Assembly: GCA_032173965.1 (NCBI GenBank)
Contig: CM063299.1
Span: 1,302,001 to 1,366,000, forward strand
From: Sitta carolinensis
Taxonomy: Eukaryota > Chordata > Aves > Passeriformes > Sittidae
Length of the DNA stretch: 64,000 bases
Direction of reading: 5' to 3'
Under the pieces are notes generated by a model that saw nothing but the letters and a program-made list of their open reading frames with translations, searched no databases and was not told the DNA's origin. The translations under genes and the position numbers were made by a program. This document shows positions 19,858-31,800 of this stretch, in pieces. Within the stretch, counting starts at the first letter, position 1. Each line of letters starts with the position of its first letter.

Positions 19858-22800
19858 GCATGGATAAGTAGTTCTCCAGTCTTTTCACCCTCTCATTTCC
19901 AAAGAGAATCCAAAGGTTCAGCTTTTGAATCCAAAGGTTCAACTTTATACCTGTGTTTGGCTTCAAATGTTTTTGTTGTGCCAAGACGTGCTCTGGTGTT
20001 GTGTTTCTAAATGGCCTCTTGTATGTTTATCTGTATCAAACCCTCCAGTTTTCCTTTGGTTTTAGTGAAATATTTATGCCTAAATTCCTTAAGCACCTTG
20101 CCTATCTTGTCCTGGCTTTCAGAAAATGGAAGTGTCTTCGCTGAGATATTGAAAGTTTTCACTTTTGTATGGTTTACTGGGCCCTCTCTGTTGAGAGCAA
20201 GAGCAATATTTACTTTTTTTTGTCTTTGCATGGAATTTACTGCTTTAAATGTCGCCAGAGAATTGGCAGTGGGTAGGATCAGTGGCTCCAAACTGGAATT
20301 TTTTGGTTTGGATAGGGAAAATTGTGATGGTTGTAGTAAAGATTGGAGTCCTGCAATGTTGTGATAAACCAAGATTTAATGTGGTCGCTGCTGCCTGAGC
20401 TCAGGGTTGGTCTCAGGGCTGCCCCACTCCAGATTCTTTGTAAACGAGCCAGAGCTGGCTCATGAGATTGTGATTGAGATTGTGGTGATGGTGCTTCCTT
20501 GTCCAAAGTCCCCTTTATTTTTAGGTGTTGCTGATTTGCATTCTCGTTGGATTTTCCCTGTTGTACTCTGGGCACTTCTCATGTACAGATTTCAGTTTCT
20601 TGGTGCCTGCTCAGCCTTGCTTCACTCTCCCGTGTATCCTCCAGCTGTTTGTCTTGTTCCAGGAGGTCTGCTCTTTCTGCCTGTGCCATCCCATTCCAGG
20701 AACACCCAGGACAGTGTGAGTCCCACTCCAGCTTTTACTGGACAATCCCTCCCTGCCTTCTCTTTGTTGTTTTTGAAGGAATGCTTAATTCCAGAAAGGT
20801 TTACTGACCGCTGCTAGATACTGGCACAACCAGCTAATCCTTGTTCTTGTGTTTTCCTGCTTTCTTTGCTTGGGCAGGTTAAGGAATTGCAATCTCTGCT
20901 TTTTTTTGGTGGTTCCCTTCTCACTTCAGGGAGAAGCCTCTGGGAGCACAGAGTCCCAGACTGCCAGGTTGGGGCAGAAGGGGGGACATTGGTCTGTGCT
21001 TGGCAGAGCTGTCGTGCTCAGGCTGCTGGCACTTACACAGCTGATGCAAAACCTTAAAGCAAATTTACAGAGGGTTGCCTTCCCAGAACCTGCCAGTTGC
21101 AATGATTTGGCAGCACAAAAGGTAATTTTGAAGCAGGAAACTGTAACTATATATATCTTAGGAACAGGAGAAATTGGATGAGCACCTAACCACAGGCTTG
21201 TAAATGGACAATGCCCGATCAAGAAACTTCTAGGACAGTGGCTGGCACCAGGGAGCCTCAGTGCAATAGGTGTGCAACCTTGGGCACCTCTGTTGTAACC
21301 TGCTTACTTTGGCAGTCCCCCTGGGGAACACTTGACTTCTGAGTTAAATTGGAGAGAAATGCCAATCCAAATAAAAAAAAGTTACAGCGTTCTGGGCTGT
21401 TTTTCTAAGATAAACTCAGATGAGTTGAAATACTTTTCAGGATGGTTGTCCCTTTCATCAGGAGATTTCTAAATCTTGTTTACAGATGGGGAAACTGAGA
21501 CAAAGACAACAGTAAAGACAAGTTCAGCAGCTTGCCTGGAGTCACTCTGTGACAGTCAGTTAATGGAACAGAGGTGCTATTGCTTCCAGCTTCCTTTTGG
21601 TGGTCACAAAGGTATACCACGCTTTGTAAAGTGATATAGGTAAATTCACAGGCAGTTCTGGAGCATATCTTTTGGAAGAAGTTGCCAAAAATCTTTCCAC
21701 TTGCTGGTGATTTTCCCACAAGATTGAAATAGAGATGGCTCGTGTGTGAGGTGAAGGGTGCAGAACAGTTCCCAGGGAACAATTATGTTTAAAATGCAGG
21801 GTTTACTCAGCTGCCAGAGGGTTTGTGAGGGCAGCTTTGTGTGACCTTATTGATCTTGTCAGGTGTTCATGCTCTTGCTGGGACAGGTTGTGCACTGGGG
21901 GCTCTCCTGCCTCTGGGCCCATGGAGACTTCAGTTGTGCCAGCTGGGGGTTTGAGAGAGCCACGCTCTGAGAATGAACTTTACATTGCTGTGTGGGTCAT
22001 CAGCACCTAGAAATTGGTTTGTGGGGGCATGCAGACTGAGTGGTCAGAGGGTCTTTGTTGCATTTTGCACCTTTCAATATAACTTTATAGTGGTTTTATG
22101 CAAGCCTGACATTTTTTTCCTTTTTTCTGCCTGTGTTGTCTCTGAGTTCAAAAGTTTCCATCAGCACTTCCAAGCAGTCCTGCTGGGATACAGTTTTCCT
22201 TGTAGTGAGGTGTTACAGAGTTGCTATGCTCCTTTCTGAAGTTTTAGTGGCAGATTAAGCAACTCCTCCATAAATGCCCCTTGGAAAGGACTTTGGGCCC
22301 ATCTGCTTTGTTTAATGAATTGTTGTTGATTATTGCTAAATTTAATTTCTAGTTTCCGAGATGGTATCTTGTATCAAATTCTTGTTTAAAATAGAACAAA
22401 ACCTGGATGTCTTCTGGTGTTTGTACTTCAGGGCTCTGGTTTCATAAGCAGTGACATGGGTGCACAGAGTCACCTGACAATCCACTTGTATCAGCTGAAA
22501 GCCAAATTTTTGGATGGAGTTCAGCTGTTACCTCATATGAAGCCGACAGAGTTTATTGCTCCTAACACTGGTTGGACTTCTCAGTGTATTGTCTCAATAA
22601 ACTGTGGAGATGCTTAAGCAGAACTAATCATCTGCTAAAGGAAATTTGGACAAATGCCTCAATTTTAGCCTGGACAGTAGTGGTTGAGCATGCCCAGCCT
22701 GGCACTGAGACAAGGTGCCTGCTTAGAAACCAGCCCTAGAGTGACTGCTCTGAGTCCTGATCGTAATGAAAGATCCTTTTGAGCCTCTTCTGAATCTGAA

Positions 22801-25800
22801 AAAATTCCTTTCCAGCCCAGCAGTTTGTGGCTGGGAGGTTGCACTGAGGAGCATTGATCCTGTGAGATTGTTGGTGCTGCTGTGGTTTTAGCCCAGCTGT
22901 GGGCAGGGAGGTACAAAAGTTCTGTGGGGTCTGTGGGGCTGCTCTGGCTGCTGCACGAAGGATTTCTCCTCTGCTTCATGGAGTCCTTGCAGTTCCAGGC
23001 TGTCTGCAGGGTCCTGCTGTGGGGCCTGATCCCCTCTGGCTCTGCCTGTGCTGGCAGGCGTGTCTGTGTAGGGTGATATGTGTGGAACACCTTCCTCTAT
23101 CCCAGCCTGACCTTGGACACTTCCAGAGAAGGGGCAGCCACAGCTTCCCTGTGCCAAGCCCTCACCACCCTCACAGGGAGGGATTTCTGCTGAATTTCTA
23201 ATCTAAACCCGCCCTCCTTCAGCTTAAGGCCATGAACTTACTCCACCTGGAGTGAAAAGTTGATTTCCTCCTCTTTCTGTTGAAAGGAAAGGAGGTGGTT
23301 TGGACTCCTGGTTGTACTGATAACAGGGGAATTGCAGCTCTTCCCTTCCCTGAAAGCTGCTCTGCTCCTGAACAAACACTTTGTATGGCTCTCAGAAGTT
23401 GTATTCTTATTTTGGTGTTATTTTACTCCTTTTAACCTCAGTTTACAGAGGAAATGTCCTCTCCAAATTCAGTCATTTGTTGGGAGATTTTGCAGGGATT
23501 CCCTGGCTGAGATAGCACAGTGTGACATCATCTCCCACGTGCTCACTTACCTGATCCTTCTAACTGAAAGATAACAAATCTCTTACTTCGGATAATTTTA
23601 ATGTCAGACTCCCCCACCTACCCCCTAACTCTGGTTTAAAAGATCCATTCTTGTGTTCCTGCAGATCAGATCTGTTCAACACTTGAACTTTGCCAGGAGC
23701 ACGGGCAGGGCTCCCTGCCAGGGACTCCAATTCCCCTCCACTCTGGTGCAGAACTGTCTTGTGCTGCTGTTGTTGTTGTTCACTTTTATCTTGGGCTTGA
23801 CCTGGGGAGCGTTGGGCTGTTGGCTGCTCCAGGAACATGTGGAATTTTACACTTCATGGGAATGTACAAGTAAACCTCTTTTGGTACTTCATAGGTTTAG
23901 GGACTGGAGTATGGATATTAATTTGATTTAAACTGTTTATTTGGATTGATGTTTGGATTCAGTGGATGTTTTGAGTGTCGGGGTGTTGCTTTTGGGCGTG
24001 CAGGGGAGCTCAGTGATTTGGGCTGTGTGTCCTGGGGATGGTCCCGTTCCAAATGCATCTGGCATGGCAGATAAACAGCCAGGTGTGTGGTTAGGAAAAG
24101 GAACTTCTGGCAAACTACTGGCACTTGGTTATTTGGGAGGAATCCTGGCAGCTTGTACCCATTTGGGCTCTGTAAAGATTCCTGCTTTAGGCTAAAGACC
24201 TGCCTGCACTGATGCTGGAATTCTGCTAGCATGGAACGGAAGTTATTTACCAGGCAGTGCAGAGAGGGCTGGCTTTGTTCTGTGCTGCATCCTTTATTAA
24301 ATTTCCTGAAATCCTGAGGCTCAATTCACTGGCAGAGCTGAGTCAAGTTTCATTTATTTTGACCTCTAGTGAAGCCCTGGTTTTGACAGTGTCAGTGTTC
24401 AAGCCAATTCTGGCTCTTTAAAGCATGGGCAAAACTGTCTGACAGAGTGCAGATTGCTGCCTCCAGTGCCTGTTGCCTTGGAAACTTTAATTCCAGCTGT
24501 GGAATTCTGCATCCCTTGCTGGACAGTATTTCTGATTGTTCCTTCCCTCTGCCTCCCTGTGAAATCAGATGCAAGGGCAGAGCTAAAACTGGAGCAGATC
24601 TTAGGGAGGCTTCAGCTGCCTTGGTCCTATCACCCGGATCAAATGCACATTCTCATCGTATTTACAAAACACAGAGCCCACATGGATGGGCAGAGCTGCC
24701 CTTTCCACACCCTTCCCAGGCCACATCCACAGGGAAACAATCCCCCGTGCTTTCTCCGGGGAATTTGTGTGTGTGTGTCTGCTGCAGTCTGCTCCAGGCT
24801 GCCTTCCACACCAGGCAGCTCATGCATCCCTGCCTCTGCAACACACAGGACGTCACCCAGAGCCCCTGGCATGTGGCAGTGCTGGGACCAGTGCCTGCTC
24901 CTGGCTGGGATGTGCCGCAGGTACGTGTCCCTAAGGAGAGGGAGGCTGCAGGAGAGGGGCAGGGGCTGCCTCTCCCTTTGTCTGACAGCGCCGAGCAGGG
25001 GCTGTGGGGTTGGTGGGGTTTGGGGAAGCACTGCCTGGGCAGATCAGCTCTGTGGGGCCTGTGTGTGCTGGCTGGGCAGCCCTGCATCACTGGCACATCC
25101 TCCAGGTGCTTCCTTTTGTAGGGATGCTGCAGCAAACCGTGGCCATTGATTTCTCAGCAGCCAATTCAGCTGGCAGAATATTTTTAACCAATGCTGAAGC
25201 TGCTGCTCTGGGTGTGCTCCTCCAGCAGCAAATCGGGGCCATTTCTCTCCCAGCAGTGCCTTCAGCTGTGGAAGGCACAGGGAATGTTTCTAACGGTGCC
25301 ACATGAAGCTGTGGATTTGTTTCCTTGCAGCCACAATAGGCAGAGCCTGTTGGGATTGGGGGCTGCGGGTGGGGTTTTTGGGAATGTATTAAATGGGGAA
25401 TTTGTCGGGTGTCTGGTGATTGGGCACTTTGAGATGCTTTTCCAAGAGGAATAAAGGCTGGCAAGTGAAAGGCATTGAGTTCTGGGGTGGACACCTCGTG
25501 TTGGGGTGTTCCTGTGGGTTAAACTCTGTTCTCCCTCTGATCCCTTGGCTCAGCAGAGGTTTGTGTTCCCCTCTTTCTCTGCAGCCCTGGAAATGCCATC
25601 CCTGTCACCTCCCCACCCCTCCTGAAAATCCCTGTGTGAAATCCTACAAGTGCAGAATTCCTGGGCTCACAGAGCCCTCGCAGAGCTGGGGATGTGCTCA
25701 GCTGCTCCTGGAGGAGCATCCTTGGGGCTGCTGCAAACCCCGTGGGTGCTGCATCCTTGAGGCTGTTGCATCCCCGTGGGTGCTGCCATCCCGTGGGTGC

Positions 25801-28800
25801 TGCATCCTTGGGGGTGCTGCATCCCCGTGGGTGCTGGTGGAGGGCGTGGGGAGCCGTGCTGCCCGTTCCCGGTTGGGAGGCTCATCCCGGGGCTGGGAGC
25901 AGCCGCGGTACAGCTCATTACGTAACCTGTGGCTGCTCCTCTGCCTTTGCTGATCAGCTGAGTGACGGCAGGGAGGCTGGTCCCCTCTGCTGCGTCACAG
26001 CCGGGGTGACACGGCCGTGGGGGGAGCCAGGGACAAAGGTTAGGAGGTTTGGAGCAGTCGGGGAAGTGCCGCTGCTCGGAGGAGAAGCCTCGTGAGGCTC
26101 TTTGCAGCTTCCCCTTCAGCTGCAGAGTTGGCAAAATCTGCGAGCTGCAGCTGCAGAGAGGAGCCGTGAGCCAGCCCGAAATCCTGCCCGCAGACAGCAT
26201 GGAGGATTCTGCAGAGCAGAGTCAGGAGATGAGGTACCACATGCTGCAGAGGTAAGGATCACAGCTCTGCCTCTGTGCCCCTGCCTGGCCTCTGTGCTGG
26301 AGATGCTCGCTGGGCTTTTGGTGTTCATGTTATCCTCCTCTGGAACTGGCAGAGCCCCTGGGCTCTCCGTGCATGCAGCCTGTGACAGAGAAGCCAGGGT
26401 GCAGCTCAGCTGGGGGATCAGGGTTGCTCAAGTTGGAGGTTCTGCACAACTTCTACCCCCTGTGAGCTCTGGAGGACAGGAAAGCATTTTGGAAATTCCT
26501 TCATCACAAAACATGGCAGTTGTGAGCAGGTGATTAATAGGGATGACAGTCAGTAACTCAGCATTTATTCTGTTTTGTTTAGAGATCTGTGCTTTCCTCT
26601 TTCCTGTCCAGCAAAAAAAAAAAAAAAACAAACCCAAACCAAACTTTTCTGTTTTGATTACAATGTGCAGCCTGTGATTATTGATAAATAAGCTTAATGT
26701 TCTTGGCATGCTCACAGATCAAACTGTAGTTGTTTATGTCCAAGTGTTTGTTGCATCCCTGATGATGAACCTCAGGCTCTATTGACATTTTGCCTGTAGC
26801 AGTATCTTTGTGTGTAGTAATTTCTTGGTGGGACAGTCCATATTTAAACATGCTCACAAATTCTCACCTTGGGAATTTTATCTCTTCTGTTTTATCTCTT
26901 TCGTTGAGACTGCTCTCAATAGACCTGCAATACATATAAACCTCTCTCACTCCTTGGACTGTGCTCCTTCCTTGCCAGGAAGCCTCTGACCCCCTAAATG
27001 CACAGATTTAGTAGAAATTCAACCTTACCTACGCATTTGCTCTCTTTGTTGGCTCCTAGCCTTGCATTCCCAGGCTGAGTTCACAGGAGTGTGAGAACTT
27101 TTGCTCACAGGGACACATTCTAAGTTTGGTGACAATGTCTGGAAGTGCAGCTGGCTGGAAGAAGGGAAAGTAGGAGGGGATGAAGCTGTGCACACAGAGC
27201 CTGTTCTCTGCCTTTCTTTGGCTCCCTGCTCTTCCCCAAGATAAGCTCCTGGGCTGGCTGGAATTGGTCTGACCTGGCACAGCCATTCCTGGGGCCCAGA
27301 GTGTCCCTGGCAGTGCCAGTGCTGGTCTGTGCTCCACGTGGGTAAATCTTCATGGCCCATAGGGTGTTCCTGAGGGAATGGGAGGGGGAATCCCTGTGTT
27401 CCCTGTCCCCTGGAACAGCAGCTCATTCCAGCAGGGAGGCTCCAGCCCTGCCCTGGGGCGGGTGCAGCTTTGGGGCTCCCTGGCCTTTCCTGTGATGGTA
27501 AAAGGAAATCTGTGGATGTGCCTCAGCTTCTCCTGGCTTTGGTTTTCCCTCTGTGCCCTCCCCCAGCAGTTCCAGTTGCTCTCTGCTGCTTCCCATCCCG
27601 TTCCCACTGGAATTACTCAATGGAGCAGCTGATTAGGCCAGAGGTTCCATCCAGAGGGCTCCTGGGCACAGATCTGCCAGTGACCAGCACTGACCCCTTG
27701 GTGCTCCTGGGGCTTTCCAGAGCTCTGAGCCGAGCTTCCCAACCTTCATTCCTGCAGAAGGGTTCTGTGATGCTGCCAGTGGCAGGGCAGGGGCTTCCCT
27801 GTGCTCCTGGGAAGGGAAACTGAGGGGAAGCACAGCGAGTACAGTAAAACCAAGAAAACTGTGAGGTGAGCAGAGAGGTGAAGCTTCAGTGCCTGTGAAA
27901 TAAGAAGAGTCTCATTAATTCCCCAATTTCCAGTCATGCTCTGTGCTGTTCCCTGGGATTTTCTCTCACAGCCTCAGCTTTGTAAACTTTAGCAAATCGA
28001 AGCCAAGGGGTGATCTGTGCCTGTGTTGTTGCTGTGGAAGCTGAAGCAGAAGGAGGGGAAGTGACTGTGCCATTCCCACACAGAAGGGCTGTGGCAGGGC
28101 ACGGGGTTGGTCTTGGCAGGCACAAAATTGGCTTTCAGTGTTTGGAGTAGGAGTAACGTGATTAATTTGTCCTCTGGCTCTCAGAGCTTTTGAGGAAGGT
28201 ATTAAAGACTGGGTAGTGGAGAACTCTTGGAAAATGATTTCCATAGCCAGTCTGAGTCTCTCATTTGCACCTGGAGATAAATTTGCTGTGCTTCCCAAGA
28301 GGATTTCCTAACTGGATCTGATCTTTGTAGCTTGGTTTGTCAGAGCCAGAAATCAGTGTTGTTTCCAGCTTCTCTGGATGGATGGATTGACAGCAAGCTG
28401 GTGGAGCTTTGCTGTTCTGTTGGGCAGCAGCATGCAGCAAAAGTCATTTTACCTATTTATATTTTTGCCATAGCTGGATTTTTTCAAGATAACCTGGAAG
28501 TTTGCCATGGGAATAACTGATAAGTAGTTTAAAAGGAGTCATCCCTGTAAACTGAGGACCAGGCCATGAGGGTCTGGAAGGATTCTGCTTGCCTGGTTGG
28601 GGAATGTGGCCCAAGAGAACATCCCCATTATCCACAGGCTTTCTTTTACTGGTGTCCAGCTGCACTGACAGGTGGTTTCTGTCTCCCCCATTTCCTCAGG
28701 CCCAGCATGTCTGGTTTGCACCTTGTGAAGCAAGGCCGGGACAGGAAGAAGGTGGATGTGCAGCGGGATTTCACCGTGGCTTCTCCAGCAGAATTCGTTA

Positions 28801-31800
28801 CTCGTTTTGGGGGCAATAAAGTTATTGAAAAGGTAACTCCCTGGCCTTTGTTAGCATGTTACAGCTCCTCTCTGGAGCTCTGACTCGTCTCTCTCTAAGG
28901 CTGTACGTTGCAGGTATCAAATTACTGATATTTCTGAGCTTGGAATTTGTGCTTCTGCCATTGTGCTTCCTTTTTCTATGTGATAAACAAATATCTCATC
29001 ATTTTAACTTAACGTAATAAGAAAAAAAATTGTGAGTGAGCCACAGCACCTCTGCTGATACAGAAGGATTTATAGACAGATAAAACAAAAGTAGACTGGA
29101 AAACCAGTAAGAAATGTATTTAAAAATGCATAATAATTTGAGTCCTTCTGCTCTTTAATCCAACCAAGGCATAACAGAGTAAAATTTTATGGTGAAACAA
29201 GAGCTGCTCTCTGAGTTGACAGATGGGCCATGAGCTGGATGCTGGCTAAGGAAACTGCACAGCCCAAAACTGGGCAGGGGAATCAAAAACCTCTTCTTTT
29301 CATGATTATTAATTGTTTTGTGCTATTTAGACTCAGTTTCATCCCAGCTTCTAATGCACCCAGGTCCTGATAGCAAATAATGGCATTGCAGCAGTGAAGT
29401 GCATGAGGTCCATCCGGCGCTGGTCCTACGAGATGTTCAGGAACGAGAGGGCCATCAGGTTCGTGGTCATGGTCACTCCTGAGGACCTGAAAGCCAATGC
29501 AGGTGAGCTGGGAAGGGTCTCAGCCTTCTCCTTGCACTGCCCTGGGGCTGCAGGAGTGCAGTGTCCAGCTGATCTGTCAGTGATGGGATGTTCTGGAGTT
29601 CCTCGAGAGTCAGCCCTGTGAGGAGCAGCTGAGGGAGCTGGGAGGGCTCAGCTTGGGGAAAAGGAGGATTTTAGAGCACGTCCTGTTGTTGGGTTTTCAG
29701 CCTCAATGGGGGCTCCTCTGTGTTTGCAGAGTACATTAAAATGGCAGATCACTACGTGCCCGTCCCAGGAGGACCCAACAACAACAACTATGCAAACGTG
29801 GAGCTCATCCTGGATATTGCCAAGAGGATTCCAGTGCAGGTGAGAAGTGCCACAGACACTGAGCAGTCTTCTCTCCTTCAGTAAGGAGTTGTGCCTGGGG
29901 AGCAAGGCAGGACAAAGAAACTGGAATTCCAAACCAAATTAGCACCCAAAGGCAACACGTGGGACAGTGCAGTGGCTGTCCCAGTGTGAGTTTCTGCAGG
30001 AGAGGGAGGTTCCCTGCAGCCTTGCACTTCCCTACTCCCAGCTCCTCCTCAGCAGCTTGCTGCAGCAGCCTGCCTGCACTTGTCTGCAAGGTGCAAGTCA
30101 TCCTTTAAATTCAGCACACCCCGTAGCTCACAGGCTGCTCTGGCTCCTGGGTGTTCTGAGGCTGTTTTCCATGAGGAAGAGAAAGACCTGGAGTGTTTGC
30201 ATGTGTCTGTTTCTGCTCACTTGCTTGTTCTACTCAAACAAAGAGCAAATTGTTTCTTTCCTCCTGCAGGCTGTGTGGGCTGGCTGGGGCCATGCATCAG
30301 AGAACCCCAAACTGCCAGAACTTCTCCACAAAAACGGGATTGCTTTCATGGGTGAGGAGATGGACTGCTCAGCTGATGTCTAGGCCTTGTTTGAAGGTGG
30401 GGAGGTTTGGGGAGAGAGAAAAGCCTGGGTCCAAGAGAGAGCCTTGAGGAATGGTCTGCAGTGCAGGATGGATGATCTGTTCTTGTATGGAAGAAGGGGA
30501 GAGTTTTCAAAAATAGCCTTTAATGTTGAGATAAAAAATAAGAAAAGATTCCTGTTAAACCAGCCTGTCCCTGTTCTCATTTTAAAGAGGGCTCAGTTTT
30601 ATGGGAAGAGTGGAGATTTTCCTAAATCAGACTTCTGGACATTTCCCCAATGTCTGATACCCCCTGTGTCTCTCTCATGCATTGCCTTTGCTCTTTGCAG
30701 GTCCTCCCAGCCAAGCCATGTGGGCCTTAGGAGATAAAATTGCTTCTTCCATCGTGGCTCAGACTGCTGGCATTCCAACTCTTCCTTGGAGTGGCAGTGG
30801 TAAGAAGGAAATTGTCCTGTGTTTATCAAGATCATCCTAATCTTTTTTTTTTCTTCAGCATGTCTAATTTTTAAGAAGCTCTGTGCTCAGAAGTGTGTTC
30901 CAGGAGATGTTCCATCTGTCCAGGGTTGCCCATTTGTGCTGTTTGCCCACCACACCAGTGGCATGCAATGACATTAGGGGTGGAATGAGCCTGGAGATGG
31001 TGGGAGAAGCTGGCAGTGTGCAGAAGGAGGAGAGGGAGGAGGGACTGGGAGGAGAAGTGAGAAAACATGGAAGAGATTGTTTCCTAGAGTGCAGTTGATG
31101 CTCACCTGGTACACCCATGTCTAATGGAAGGTTTCCCTGCCCATGGGAACAAGACGATCTGTAAAGTCCATTCCAACCCAAACCATCCCATGATTCTGTG
31201 TAGTTTAGGAGCCCATACTCTGCTTCCATGGAAGTTCCATGGAAGTTTCAAAACACTGTAAATAAGAGCCTGCTTCTCACAGATAAATGGAGGAGGACAT
31301 AATGGATTGGGATAAAAATACTTTCTCCCAGAAATCAGGGATGTCTGTTCACATTCTGCACACTCCCTTTTCCCAGCCTGGCTCCTCAGGCAGCTGCTGC
31401 TGTGGCTTCTCCCAGCCTGGCAGCACAGGGGGCTCAGAGGGTGATGTTTGTGTCCAGGTCTTCGAGTGGACTGGCAGGAAAACGACCTGCAGAAGCGGAT
31501 CCTGAACGTTCCCCAGGAGCTCTACGAGAAGGGCTACGTGAAGGACGCCGACGATGGACTGCGGGTGGGTCTGGGGCACAGAGCTGGGGCTGAGCTCTCT
31601 GCTCAGGGAGAAACTGCAGCCCCTCAGCTGCCTCTGGCAAACTGGGAAGGCATCAGTCACAAATCTTTGGGCCTGGCCTGCACAAGTGGGTGAGGGTTAG
31701 CAGGGAGAGGCCAAATATGGGGCCAAGGTTGTGTGGTGTTCAAAGCTGTCATCTAGTTTTTGTTTAGTGCAGGAAGAAGGTGTTTTTAGTAAAAACTTGA

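Larger units (their letters stand above)
19858..28699 (+). other. ACACA: ACACA intron 5 (8.8 kb) containing PIII and exon 5A
   Basis: The intron begins GCATGG and ends TTTCCTCAG. Apart from PIII, exon 5A, one minisatellite and one CR1 fragment, I see no supported feature. A 50-nt ATG segment with a good donor at 24,871-24,920 is discussed under findings. Confidence 0.7.

Noticed and set aside
24447..25149. Two overlapping plus-strand frames of 224 and 231 codons in ACACA intron 5.
   Set aside because: They have no recognisable domain, no splice partners and no repeated codon pattern. Several overlapping frames on both strands suggest chance openness in G+C-rich intron.
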